A DNA stretch of 64,000 nucleotides from Platerodrilus igneus (Eukaryota > Arthropoda > Insecta > Coleoptera > Lycidae), in NCBI GenBank assembly GCA_036346225.1, contig JARFIW010000115.1, forward strand, positions 3,199,001-3,263,000. Reading direction: 5' to 3'. The notes beneath the pieces were generated by a model. That model saw only the letters and a list, made by a program, of their open reading frames with translations. It was not told the DNA's origin and ran no database searches. The translations under genes and the position numbers were made by a program. This document shows, in pieces, positions 21,656 to 36,200 of the stretch (its first letter is position 1; every line of letters begins with the position of its first letter).

Positions 21656-24278
21656 CTATCTAGGACTTAAATCGACATCAAAATCAAGAACTAAAAGTTT
21701 GGTTTCTTCAGTTCCGTTGCGACTACCAACTGCGCATACTAATTTTGTATCACTAGCCTTGATTCGCCACACGACGCCACCCGAACCACCGCTATCAAGA
21801 GCAACCAAGTTTCTTATAAACTCGCCAGTACGGACATCCCATAATTTTACAGTACCATCATCGGACGATGTTATCACGAATCGATTATTGAACTGTAGGC
21901 AAGTAACGGCCGACTGATGCTTGTGCACGCCTAAAAAATACGTTACTTATAAGCACTTGCTTGCGTTTTATTACCAGAGAGTGTTTGCAAACACTGTCCC
22001 GAGAGGATATCCCATACTTTGACGGTCGAATCTGCATTTCCAGAAACTAGAATGTTGTTTCGAAGCTCCATTCCAGAGGTGAGCGACTGGTGACCCATAA
22101 GGGTGTGTCGGCAAGCTCCTGTTTCGACCTCCCAGACCCGTATGCTCGTATCGAGCGAACCACTAACGACATGCACGCCATCGAACTGAAACAAAAGAGA
22201 CGATCAGCGTTTACGTTAACGGTACTGTTTAAATATCGCAACGCGTCTCATATACAATGTTTATCATACATTTAAGGAATACGGTTTTAGAAAACCAACT
22301 CGACCTAAATTCAAACCTTTTACTAAATAATCATTGATGAAACTGTTACGTGCCGAAAAATCGGCACTAAACATTTTCAATTTAGTTTTAATTTGTAAGA
22401 ATTTCGCGCCAAGGATTTAAAAAGACGCACGTATTTCCGTCACTTTAGACAGTGCGTTTGCGCGAGATTGCGCCGACGCGGTGTGCTAAGAAGGAAAGTG
22501 GTGATTTCCGGGAGACGTGTCGGGACTGGTGACCGGACACGTGAGCGAATGCAGTTATCTTTGTCTTATCGTGTCTTCTTTTTTTCGATATGGAGGTTTC
22601 CTGCTACACCCAATTATCGTTCATTCTTACCTGTCTTCCTTACCGTACCTCTACATGGGAAGAGAAAGAAGACAAATTTGAATTTGGTTTCTACCGGGCC
22701 CAGCGATTACCCACGCCCGAAAGATCAACGGAGCCCCGCTGCTGCCATCATGGAGTAGTTCTGCGAGAAGCCATGCAATTTATGTAAGTACTTTGTGGTT
22801 TCTATGTGATGGAGTAATTTTATATAATTGCGTGATGTAATACCTTATATGCGCATCATTTTGCAATTATTTAACATTGCTACCAACTGACTGTAGTGGC
22901 TCGCGTACCGCTCCACGTTGGGCGCCACTATTATAGTGCGTCGGGCAGTACGCGACCACTACAGTCAGTTGGTAGCAATGTTAAATAATAGCAAAATGAT
23001 GCGCAAATAAGGTATTACATCACGCAATTATATAAAATTACTCCATCGCATAGATACCACAAAGTACTTCTCGCAGAACTACTCCATGATGGCAGCAGCG
23101 GGCTCCGTTGATCTTTCGGGCGTGGGTAATCGCTGGGCCCGGTAGAAACCAAATTCAAATTTGTCTTCTTTCTCTTCCCATGTAGAGGTACGGTAAGGAA
23201 GACAGGTAAGAATGAACGATAATTGGGTGTAGCAGGAAACCTCCATATCGAAAAAAAAAGAAGACACGATAAGACACAAAGATAACTGCATTCGCTCACG
23301 TCTCGACACGTCTGCCGGAAATCACCACCACCCTTATTGACACACCGCGTCGGCGCAATCTCGCGCAAACGCACTGTCTAAAGTGACGGAAATACGTGCA
23401 TCTTTTTAAATCCTTGGCGCGAAATTCTTACAAATTAAAACTAAATTGAAAATGTTTAGTGCCGATTTTTCGGCACGTAACAAAACGTAATTTGTCTGCC
23501 GTTGGATAAAGCAAAACAAAATTACAAAGGTCGAGTCGAACGATTGTTGGGAATTTATAAACCGACGAGGCTTTCTAGCGGCCTCTACAACTCACCTGTA
23601 ACGAATAAACACGATTCGTATGGCCCTCGAGCGTATGTAGACATTCCTCAGTTTCAGGATTCCAAATTTTAACCATGCAATCATACGCGCCTGAGACGAC
23701 TAACTTTCCATTGTACTGAACACATCGAACGGCGGCTACGTGTCCAACTAACACGTGCAAGCACTTACCTTGCGAAACATCCCATACTCGTAACGTAGCA
23801 TCACGAGATCCACTAACGACCCTGAAAATACAAGTTAGCAGACGTTTCAAACAACCAAGAATAAACGTACTTGTTTTGGTATAAATGCATACAACGAACG
23901 GTTGATGTGTGTCCGTATAACGTGTGAATACATATACCGGTTTCGGAATCCCAGACTTTAAGCGTTCGATCGGTACTACCGCTAATAATCACATTACCGG
24001 CCATTTGTGACGACCAAACGCCACCTGTATGACCAACTAAAGTACGAAGGCACTAAAAAATTTCGTTAGTAACCTAAAATAAGCTTGAACGTACTTACCT
24101 TTCCGGTGGTTGCAGACCAAACTTTGAGCGTGTTATCGTCTGAGCCGCTAACGATTCTGTTTCCGCAAAACTGAAGACATGTTATGACGTGGTCGTCGTG
24201 TCCTTTTAACATTTTTGGATTCTCGATCGGCTTGCAGCGCCAGTTTATTTCAATGGCATGGTGTCTCATGTATACGGC
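21656..24278 (-). CDS. FBXW7 (ago): FBXW7 homolog: WD40-propeller exons 5-9
   Basis: Five exons encode the beta-propeller, from '[11 protein letters not shown]' and '[15 protein letters not shown]' to the C-terminus '[16 protein letters not shown]'. Acceptors and donors read from the minus strand are ATTTTAAG/ and GGAAAG/GTAAGT (exon 5), TTTTTTAG/ and AACAA/GTACGT (exon 6), ATTTTCAG/ and TACAG/GTGAGT (exon 7), TTTTGTTTCAG/ and TCTCTG/GTAATA (exon 8), and TATTTTTTAG/ (exon 9). The intron between exons 7 and 8 (22186-23595) holds the inverted LTR dimer. The intron between 5 and 6 is only 46 nt (24053-24098). Confidence 0.95.
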
Positions 24279-27200
24279 CTTAAAATAGAGTATTATCAGA
24301 TGACTACTACCAAGCGATGTAACGGGAAAGAGGTTAGCATGGGAAGAAGTTAGCACGGATTAACTTCAAAATTCCTGGCCGACTAGCGTTTCCGCTGTAC
24401 GACCAAAACTTTTCTGTGAAATTCATTAAAAGGCTCTGAATTTTCCGTTTATCGTACATTGTGCGTTTCGAGTCGTATGTGTATCTGTCTGACAATAAAA
24501 ATGTCGACCGGCATCGGTTGGAAGTTGACTTCGATCACTTTTCACCTGTTTCATTGCCAGCTGCGACGTTTGGCACTTTTCACTTGTTGCATTTCCAAAT
24601 ACGACTTCTTCACTTTTCACCTGTTTCTTTTCCAGTTGCGATTTCGTTCACTTTTCACCTGTTCCCTTTTCAGGTTCGACGTCGTTCATCTTTGCTTATT
24701 TCATTTCCAGATGCGAATTCATTCACTTTTCGAGTGTTTTATTTCGTTCACATGTCGCTTGTTTTGTTTTCAGATGCGACTTCGTTCACTTTTGTCCATG
24801 TATTTCCAGATGAGACTTCGCCTGTTTTATTTCCAGATACGACTTTGTTTACTTTCCCTTGTACCGCTTGTTCTTTCACTTTCGGCCTATTTCATTTCCA
24901 AATACGATTTCATTCACTTTTCATTTGTTTCATTTTCATATTCGATTTTTAGTCACTTTTCACCAGATGCGACTTTTCGTTCAGTTCTCGACTGTTTCAT
25001 TTCAACTTTTGCTTATTTTGTTTCCAGATGCTTGCTGCTTTGTTCATTTTTTTCCATTTGTTTTGTATCCAGATGCGACTTCGATCACTTTTCACCTGTT
25101 TCGTTTCCAGCGGCGACCTTGGACACTTTTCGCTTGTTGCACTTCCAAATGCGACTTTGATCACTTTTCACCTGTTTCGTTTCCAGGTGCAATTTCGTTC
25201 ACTTTTCACCTGTTCCATATTCAGGTACAACGTCGTTCATCTTCGATTGTTTCATTTCCAGATGCAAATTCATTCACTTTTCGAGTGTTTGATTTCGTTC
25301 ACATGTCGCTTTGTTTTGTTTCCAGATGTGATTTTTTCACTTTTCGGCTGTTTTGTTTTCAGATCGACTTCGTTCACTTTTCGTCTATGTATTCCCAGAT
25401 GCGACTTTGCCTGTTTTATTTCCGGATACGATTTCGTTCACTTTTCATTTGTTTCATTTTCATGTTAGATTTTTATTCACTTTTCACCTGCTTCGTTTCC
25501 AGATGCGATTTTCCATTCAGTTCTCGCATGTTTCATTACCACTTTTCGCTTATTTTGTTTCCAGATGCTACTTTGTTCATTTTTCGTTTGTTTCGTTACA
25601 AGATACAACTTCGTACACTTTTCATCTGTTTTATTTCGAGATACGACTTCCTTCATTTTCGCCTGCTTCATTTACAGATGCGATTTAGTTCACTCTTCGG
25701 GTGCTTCGTTTCCAGAAACAACATCGTTCACTTTTCACTTATTGTATTCCCAGGTCGACTTCAATGACTTTTCACCTGTTTTAATTCCAGTAGGGATTTC
25801 ATTTACCTTCTACTTGTTTTGTTATCAGTTGAGACTTAATTTACTTTTCACTTGTTTCGTTTCCAGATGCAACTCTTAATTTTTCGCATATTTTGTTTCC
25901 AGATGCAATTGCGTTCACTTTTTGCTTGTTTCATTTCCAGATGCAACTTCATTCACTTTTCACCTTTTCGTGTGTTTCCAGATGCGACGTCGTTCACTTT
26001 TCATTTGTTTCATTTCCAAGTGGGAGTTGGTACATTTTTCGCTAGTTTCGTTTTCAGACTCTACTACTTTAATCACTTTTCACCTATTGTATCTCTAGAT
26101 GCGGCTTCATTTACTTTTCACCTACTGTATTCCCAGGTCGACTTTGTTCACTTTTCACTTGTTTTGTTTCCATATGCGACTTCGTTCACTTTTTGTCTGC
26201 TTTATTTCCAAATACGACTTTGTTTACTTTTCATTTGTTTCGTTTCCAGATGCAACTTTGTTCACTTTTCACTTGTTTCGTTTCCAGATACGACTTCCTT
26301 CATTTTTCATCAGTTACCTTTTTCTTTGGGAGTTTCGTTTTCAAATGTAACATCGTTCACTTTTCACCTGTTTCGTTTCCAGATGCGCTTTAGTTTTCTC
26401 TTCGCTTATTTCGTTTCCATATGTGACTTCGTTAATTTTTCGCCTGTTTCATTTCCAAATATGAATTCGTTCACTTTTCACCTGTTTCGTTCCAGGTGGG
26501 CGTTCGTTCATTTTTTCACTTGTTTCATCTTCAGGTTCGAGTTCATCCACTTTTTCCTAGTTTCGTTTCCAGACGCTACTAATTCGTTCACTTTTCACCT
26601 ATTGTATTCCTAGGTCAACATCGTCCACTGTTCACCTGTTTCGTTTCCAAATGAGACCTCATTTACCATTGACTTGTATCGTTTTCCGATGCGACTTTAT
26701 TCGTTTTTCACTTGTTTGGTTTCCAGATGCAACTTCATTCATTTTTCACCTGTTTCGTTTCCAGGTGCGGCTTCATTCACTTTTCGCTTGTTACTTTACA
26801 GATGCAACTTTGTTTTTAAATGTATCATTTCCAGATGCGACATCGTTCACTTTTTACCTATTTCGTTTCCAGATACGACTTTGACCACTTTTCACGCGTT
26901 AATTTCCAGGTGCAACTTCCTTTATTGTTGGTCTGTTTCATTTCCAGATGCGAATTAGTTCACTTTTCTATTGTTTTGGTGCCAGATGCAATTTAATTCA
27001 CTTTGCGAATTTGTTTTAAGATGCGACTTCGTTACTTTTCGCCTGTCATTTCCAGATGCGATTTCGCCTGGTTCATTTTCAATTGCATTTCAGTTCACTT
27101 TTCGATTGTTTTGTATTCAGATGCGATTTCGTTCATTTTTCGGCTGTTTCGTTTTCATATGCCAATTCATTCACTTTTCGCTTGTCATTTCCAGGTGCGA

Positions 27201-30200
27201 CTTCGCCCGTTTCATTTCCAAATGCGACATAGTTCACTTTTCACCTGTTTTATTTCCAGATGCAACTCTGTTCATTTTTCATTTGTTTTGTTTCCAGATA
27301 ACTTCTTTCACTTTTCACTTGTTTCGTTTCTAGATACGATTTTGTTCAATTTTCACTTGTTTGGTTTCCATGTTTGAGTTTTCATTTACTTTTCACCCGG
27401 TTCGTTTCCAGATGCGATTTTTCGTACAATTTTTGCCTGTATCATTTTCAGGTGCGGTTTAGTTCATTTTTCGATTGTTTTATTTCCACATGCTAATTTG
27501 ATCACTTTGCGTTTGTTTTGTTTCTAGATGCTACTTCGATCACTTTCCACCTGTTTCGTTTCCAGGTACAGCTTTGTTCAATTTCCATATATTCCATTTC
27601 CAAATGCAACTTTGTTCACCTTTGACCTGTTTCATTTCCAGATGCGAGACCCTCCACTTTTCGCCTGTTTCATTTCCAGATGTGATTTAGTTCACACTTC
27701 GGATGCTTTGTTTCCAAATGCGACTTCGTAAACTTCCAGATGCAACTTCATTTAGTTTCGCTTGTTTAATTTCCAGATGTTACTTCATTCACTTTCCCCT
27801 TGTTTCATCTCCAGATACGACTTTTCACCTGTTTCATTTCTAACTGCAACTTCACTTTTGTGTTACGTTTCCAGATGAAACTTCATTCACTTTTCGCTTG
27901 TTTCATTTCCAGATACGATTTCATTCACTTGTCATCAGTTTCATTTTTAGAAGCGACCTTGTTCAATTTTCACCTGTTTCGTTTTCAGATACGACTTTGT
28001 TCACTTTCCCTTATTTAGTTTCCAGATGTTATTAGATTCACTTTTTGCTTGTTTTGTTTCCAGATGTGACTTCGTTCACTTTTCGCTTGTTTCATTTCCA
28101 GATACAACTTCGTTCACTTTTCACCTGTTTCACTTCCAGATGCGACTTAATTTAGCTTCACTTGTTTCGTTTCCAGATGCGACTCGGTTCACTTTTCAGT
28201 TTCGTTTTGAGATGTTACTTCATTCACTTTTTCGCTTGTTTCATTTCCAGATGTGACTTCATTCTCTTCGCACCAATTTCATTTTCAGATAAGACTTCAT
28301 TTACTTTTTGCCCGTTTCACTTCCAGATGCGATTTCATTCTTTTCCCACCTGTTTTATTTTCATATGTGACTTCATTCACTTTTCACCTGCTTCGTTTAT
28401 AGACGCAACTTCTCCACTTTTCTTCCGCCCCGTTTCGAGGTGCAACTTCGTTCATTTTTCACCTGTTTCATTTTTAGAAGGTGCGACTTTCATTTTCCCT
28501 AGTTTCATTTCCAGATGCGTCTACGTTCACTTTTGGTTTGTGTCATTTCCAGATGCGGTTTCGTTCACTTTTCGCCTGTTTCGATTCCAGACGCATTTCA
28601 CTTACATTTTGCCAATTTCGTTTGCAGATGTTACTTCGTTCACTTTTCATCTGTTTAGTTTGCAAATACGTCTTCGTTCACTTTTCACTTGTTTCGTTTT
28701 CAGAGGCGGCTTCGTTCACTTTTCACGAGTTTCGTTTCCAGATGTAACGGCGTTCAATTTTCCCATAAGCAATTTCAAGTGTGACTGTTCAATTTTTACC
28801 TGTTTCGTTCACTTTTCACATGTGTTGCATTCAAATGCGGCTTCGTTCACTTTTCGTCTGCTTCGCCTCCAGATGCACTTGCACTCAATCTTCGTCTGTT
28901 TCATCTTCAGAAGCGACTTTGCTCACTTCTCACTTCCAAACGCGATTTCGGTTACTTTTCGCGTGTTTCAATTCCAGATGAGAATTCGTTTAGTTGTACT
29001 TGTTTCGTTTCTAGATGGGACTTCCTTCAGTTTTCACTTGTTTCACTTTCAGATTCGCCTTCGTTCATTTTCCGCTTTGACTTTACTTCCAAATTCAATT
29101 CCGTTCATCGCTTTTCATTTGTTTCGCTTTCAAATGTCTTCGTTCAGTTTTTGCCAGTTTCATTTCCAGATACGACCTAAGTCACTTTCGACTGTTTCAT
29201 GTCAGGATGCGGCTGTGTTCAATGTTTCATTTCAAGGTGCAACTTCGATCACTTTTCGCCTGTTTTACTTCCAGATACGACTTTGTTCGCTTTGAGCATG
29301 TTCCACTTCCAGATGTGATTTCGGTCACTTTTCGCCTGTTTTAATTCCAGATGTGAATGTGTTCATTTTTTGCCTGTTGCATTTCTAGATGCGACTTTGT
29401 TCACTGTTTCATTTTCAGATGCTATTTCATTCACTTTGAGCAAGTTCCACTCCAGATGTGATTTCGGTCACTTTTCGCCTGTTTTATTTCCAGATGCAAC
29501 TCCGTTCGATTTTCACCTCTTTTATTTCCCGAGACTGCTACTTCGTTCAGTTTGCGCATTTTCCACTTCCAAATGTGACTAGATATGATTTCGTTCCCTT
29601 TTTGTCTGTTCTATTTCCAAATGTGACTTAGTTCACTTTTCGCCTATTTCATTTTCAGATGCAACTCCATTCAATTTTCACCTCTTTCATTTCCTGGTAC
29701 TGCTTTGTTCATTTTTCGCAAGTTTCATTTCCAGATGCATTCACTTTTTTCACGTTTCGACTTCCAGATGCAACTCCGTTTATCACTTTTCACCAGTTTC
29801 ATTTCCAGGTGTGATTTCATTCACTTTTCACTTGTTTCGTTTCCAGATGCTACTGCACTCACTTTTCGTTGATGCCATTTCCAGATGCGACTTCGCCTCT
29901 TTTATTTCCAGACGCGACTTTGTTTACTTTCTGTGTATTGCTTCTTCTGTTTCTTTTATTTTTCACTTGTTTCACTTCCAGATACGATACGTTCACCTTT
30001 CACTTGTTTCGTTTTCGGGTTCGATTTTTATTCAGTTTTCACCTGCTTCGTTTCCAGATACGATTTTTCGGTCACCTCACATGTTTCATTTCCGGTACGA
30101 TTTAGTTCATTCTTAGGGTGTTTCGTTTCCAGATGCAACTTCGTTCATTTTTCGCTTGTTTCATTGATACGACTTCGTTCACTTTTCACCTGTTTCGTTC

Positions 30201-33200
30201 CAAGTGGGAGTTTCTCATTTTTCACTTGCTTCGTTTCCAGATGCTACTACTGCGTTCACTTTTCACCTACTGTATTCCCAGATCGGCATCGGTCACTTTT
30301 CGTCTGTTTTGGTCCCAGGTGGGAATTCATTTACCTTCCACTAGTTTCGCTTTGAGTTGCTACTTCATTCACTTTTCACTTGTTTCATTTCCAGATGCAA
30401 CTTGTTCACTTTTCACTTTTTTGTTTCCAGATGCAACTGCATTCACTTTTTGCATGTTTCGTTTCCAGATGCGACTTTGCCTTTTCGTTTGTTTCCAGAA
30501 ACGACTTCGTTCACTTTTCACTTGTTTCATTTTGAGATGTGACCGTTCACTTTTCACTTGTTTTGTTTCCAGATACTACTTCGTTCACTGTTCACTTGTT
30601 TCAATTGTTGCTACATTTAAAAATTATACACCATAAATTATAAGGTTTAAGGACAAACGTCTACTTCCAGTAACTTCCAACACTTTTACAGTATTCTCAG
30701 GGACAGATGCCAATGGTGATCCAATTCTGCCACAGAAGAGACAGAGGTACAAGATACTCAGACGGGAAGAACGAAAAAGAAAGAACGCCTGGCTACTATA
30801 CACCTCCACTTTGAGGTGCCGGCGGAGTGTTCAGTTCAGTACTGGGAGCATTATCCAACTGTTTCTGCCTGTTGGTAATGAGAAGGCGACCACTAACAGC
30901 CAAGGAAAAAGGAATTTAATATACGTAATAATGTACATAAGCTTGCTACCAAAACATCTAAATCACCAGCCATACTGTTGCGATGAGAAACATCAACACC
31001 ACAACATGCTGTATGCAATAAATAATCAACAATAAATGTCAAAAGAATAGTGAGTTGCTCGATAATGCAGTTAAAAGTAAGAGCGGATCTTTGGAGCACA
31101 AACTTACCTTCCACGGTGATGCGTGGCCATTACTAAAAGACCGAGAAAACCCTTTCCGCTTTGGTATTGCATCAATCCCTATTTCCTTACACTTTTCTTT
31201 CCATAACAAATTATCGTCGGCAAGAAACCTCCAACTGTGGCACGTCTGAGCAGCTCTTAATAAATCACAAGGTTCTAACAGTCTTAAAACGGACAGAGCA
31301 AGTTCTCGAGGCAGTAACGATATGAAATCCCTTTGAAATTGAGGCTCAATTACTTGCATCATATGGCGTACTTGGGTTGGTTCGCACAGAGTAATCAATT
31401 GGTCGATGGCTAAAAGCCGCTCGGCGTTAGTCCACACCTAAAATAGTCCGTTAAAAATTTAGATACAAAGAGTTGTTTTACTTGGAATTGATTTAGCCAG
31501 CCTGCTAATTCTGGTGGAGGGTTTTGTAGTGTTGGGATAATAGGTCTCGTGTGCTTGGGTTTCTCTATGTTTGTGTTTCCAATACGGGTTTTTAAAGAGT
31601 TCGGAGGCGTATAGGTACAATGTGTCTTTCCAAGCGTGTTAACGGTGGTGTGTGCTTCGCCTTCGCCTTGTAGTTTTTTACTAGGAAACCCATTATGTAC
31701 ATCCAGTTTTCTTTTTTTCTGAAACATATTTTGTAAGTCTAGGGTTAAAAAGTCGTAATCTACAAGCTAATTTGTTAAAATTCAGAGAGAAGATTATGCG
31801 GAAATCATTTCAAGTCAACACAATTTAATCGTGATACTTAATCAAGACGTTTCGACTCATCAGATGTATAAAAATCGGTTTTTAAAAATTTAGCTATCTA
31901 AGGATGCCTTTTATTGGTAAGTGCCAAGTACCAAAAAATACCTAAAAGTGGAACATTAATCAACGTCCTATTCAATAAGATTCTGTAGCAAGTTTACAGA
32001 TGATATGCAACATTTATCAAATGGAAACAATATAATGAATCAAGTTCAACTTATTTAAAATGGGGCACAACATCAAACGGTTACCAAATTTAGTATAAAC
32101 AACGATTTTTACAACGTAAACCCATTTGCATTTATTAAAATATCTGACAAGTATTAATATCAAATTTCCAGGCATTATACGTCATGGTGAGGAAAATTAA
32201 GCAAATCTCTGGTACTTTTAATACAAAAGCATGTTAATTTTGAATGTGACATTTATTTTTCCATATCCTGGTCAGTAGACCGAGTGCATTGCTTGTACAC
32301 ATACACAACAGGTAACAAATCTAACCAGAAAAATCTGACTTATTTCACTCTCAACTCACTCAGTCAACTCACTCACTCACTCAACTCACTCGTTAACTCG
32401 CTCAACTCACTCAAATCGCTCACTAAACTCATTCACCCACTCAGCTCATTCAACTCGCTCAACCCGCTCATTAAACTCACTGAACTCACTCGTTCACTTG
32501 CTCAGCTCACTCAACTTGCTCACTCACTCAGCTCATTCAACTCACTCGCTCAACTCATTGAACTCACTTGCTAAATCATTCACTCAACTCACTCACTCAC
32601 TTGACTCACTCATACAACTCACTCGACTCATTCACTCGCTCAACTCACAACACTCACTCACTCAGCTCATTCAACTCACTCACTCAAATCGTTCATTCAA
32701 CTCACTCACTCATTGAACTCACTTAACCACTCACTCAACTCGCACATTCAACTCACTCACTCGTACACTTACTCAACTCACTCCACTCGCTCACAAAACT
32801 CACTCAGCTCATTCAACTAACTCAACTCGCTCACTCACTCAACTCGCTCACTAAATTCACTCAATCACTCCGTTCAACTCACTTAACTCAACTCGCTCAC
32901 ACTCAACTCACTTTGCTCACTATTCAATCAACACATTCACTCAGCTAACCCAACCCACTAACTCAACTCAACACCTCACTCACTCAACACATTCACTCAC
33001 CTACCTCAACTCACTCACTCGTTAACTCGCTCACTAAACTCATTCACTCACTCACCTCATCCAACTCACTTAACTCAACTCGCTCATTCAACCCGCTCAC
33101 TCAACTAACTCGTTCACTCGTTCAACTAACTCACTCAACTCGCTCACTCAAGTCACTCGCTCAACTCATTGACACAACCCACTCACTCACTAGAGACTCA

Positions 33201-36200
33201 TACAATTCACTAAACTCGTTCACTCGAACACTACACTCTCACTCAGCTCATTCAACTCACTCAACTCGCTTACTCAACTCACTCGTTCACTTGCTCAACT
33301 CACACGCTCACTAAACCCACTCGCTCACTCAGCCCACTCGCCCAGCTCATTCAACTTACTTGACTCACTCACTCAACTCGCTCATACAACTCACTCAATT
33401 CATTCATTTGCTCAACTCACTCGTTCAACTCACACAACTCGCTCACTAAACTCACTCAGATCTTTCAACTCACTTTCTGAAGTCGCTTATTAAACTCACT
33501 TACTGAACTCGTTCGCTCGCTCAACTCACTCACTCAACTCGCTCATTAAACTCACTCACTCACACAACTCTCATTCAACTCACTCAACTCGCTGACTACA
33601 CACACTCACTCAGCTCATTCAATTCACTCATTCACTTAACCGCTCAACCCGCGTACTCTCAATCAACTCGCTCACTAAACTCGTTCATCCACTCAGTTCA
33701 TTCAACTCACTTAACTCTCTCAACCCGCTCATTAAACTCACTCATTCACTCGCTCACTAAACACGCTCACTCACACAACTCGCTCACTCAACTCACTCGC
33801 TCAACTCATTCACTCAACTCACTCACACAACTAACTCACTCACTCATACAACTCACCCAACTCGTTCACTCCCTCAACTCACTCACTTCGCTCATTCAAC
33901 TCACTCACTCATCCAGCTCATTGAACTCACTTAACCCACTCATTCAACTCACTCGTACACTTGCTCAACTTACTCACTCAACTCGCTCACTAAACTCACT
34001 CAGCTCATTCAACTCACTCAACCCGCTCATTCAACTCGCTCACTCAACTCACCTCGCTCACTCATTCACTCTACACATTCACTTAAATAACTCAGCCCAT
34101 TTACTCAACATCTCACTCACTCAACACATTCACTCAAATCACTCACTTAACTCAACTCGCTCACCAAACCCACTCAACCCGCTCATAACTAACTCGTTCA
34201 CTCACTCAGCTCATTCAACTCACTTAACTCGCTCACTCACTCAGCTCATTCAACTCACTCGCTCAAATCATTCACTCAACTCACACAACTAACTCACTCA
34301 ACTCGTTCACTCGCTCACTACACTCTCACTCAGCTCATTCAACTCACTCATTCAACTCTCTCACTCAACTCACTCTCTCACCAAACCCCCTCACTCACTC
34401 AGTCCATTCAGCTCACGTAACTCACTCACTCAGCTCGTTTAACTCAATTAACTGACTCAACTCGCTCATTCAACTCACTCAACTCACTGGTTCACTTGCT
34501 CAACTCACACGCTCAACTCACTCAACTCACGCAGCTGTTTCAAGTCAGTCGCTCAAGTCGTTCGATCAACTCGCTCACTTGCTCAACTCACTCAATCAAC
34601 TCGCTCATTAAACTCACACACTCACACAACTCTCACTCTACTCACTCAACTCGTTGACTCGCTCAACTTGCTCGCTACACACACTCACTCAAATCGCTCA
34701 TTCAACGCACCCACTCAACTCACTCACTCAACTCACTTGTTAACTCGCTCACTAAACTCATTCACCTACTCAGCTCATTCAACTCACTCAACCCGCTCAT
34801 TAAACTCACTCGTTCACTCGCTCAGCTTATTCAACTCACTCGCTCAACTCATTCACTCAACACACTCACAACTCGCTCACTCATACAACTCACTCAACTC
34901 GTTCACTCGCTCAACTCGCTCACAACACTCACTCACTCAGCTCATTCAACTACTCAAATCGCTTATTCAACTCACTCAGCTCGCTCATTCATCCAGCTCA
35001 TTGAACTCACTTAACCCACTCACTCAACTCGCTCATTCAACTCACGCACTCAACTGACCCGTACACTTGCTCAACTCACTCACTAAACTCACTCACTCAG
35101 CTCATTCGACTCACCCACTCAACTAGCTCACTAAACTCTCACTCGCTCAACTCACTTAACTCGCTCATTCAACTCGCTCACTCCACTCAGCTCGCTCACT
35201 CATTCACTCAGCTAACTCACCTCACACACGCACTCATTCAACACATTCACTCAAATCACTCACCTAACTCAACTCACTCGTTAACTCGCTCACTAAACTC
35301 ATTCACTCACTCAGCTCATTCAACTCACTTAACTTAACTCGCTCATTCAATTCACTCTACCCGCTCACTCAACTAACTCGTTCACTCGCTCACTCACTCA
35401 GCTCATTCAACTCACTTAGCTCACTCAACTCGCTCACTCACTCAGCCCATTTAACTCACTCACCCAGCCCATTCAACTCACTTAACCCACTCACTCAACT
35501 CGCTTATTCAACTCACTCGTTCACTTGCTCAACTCACTCGCTCAACTCACTCAACTTGCTCACTAAACCCACTCTCAGCTAATTCAGCTCACTAAACTCG
35601 CTCATTCAACTCACACTCAGCTCACTCGCCCAACTAGCTCACTAAACTCACCCACTCACTCAGCTCGTTCAACTCGCTTAACTCATTCACTCAACTCGCT
35701 CACTCACTCAGCTCACCTCGCTCACTCATTCACGCAACACATTCACTCAAATCACTCGGCTAACTCAACTCACTCTCAACTCAATGCACTCAAGTCGCTT
35801 ATTCAAGAAATCGTTGGCATAGAGGGTAAATGGTGTCTAACGCAGTCCCAAAGGGACTACAAGCCGCTTCTATTCAAACCACAAAAAATTGTGAAAGAAA
35901 TTAATTTGGATTTATTAAAACATCCAAGGATGCTCTGTAATATTGAATTTCAAGGAATTTACATCACAATTGAGAAAAATAACTTGGCGAATCTCTGATG
36001 AATTGACATTTCTACTTATCCTGATTAGTAGATCGAGTGCACTGTTGGGACACATACAAGCCAGATAAAATCGAACCAGAAAAACCTGCATATGAAATTA
36101 ATTTTGATTTATTGAAACTTCCAAGGTATTAAATTTCCAGGGATTTACTTCACGGCGAGAAAAATAATTAGGCAAATCACTGGTATTTTGTAATTTTGAT

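Noticed and set aside
28162..29295. A 377-codon plus-strand frame as a secreted or membrane protein gene (rich in Phe and Cys)
   Set aside because: It is a stretch of the 38-bp satellite. All three frames of the plus strand are open with the same 38-residue period, and neighbouring frames of 302 and 253 codons are alike. No start context or unique domain was seen.
32284..35057. Leu/Ser/Thr-rich frames (96-129 codons) in the CTCA-rich array
   Set aside because: They are low-complexity translation of CTCA repeats without any protein-like segment.
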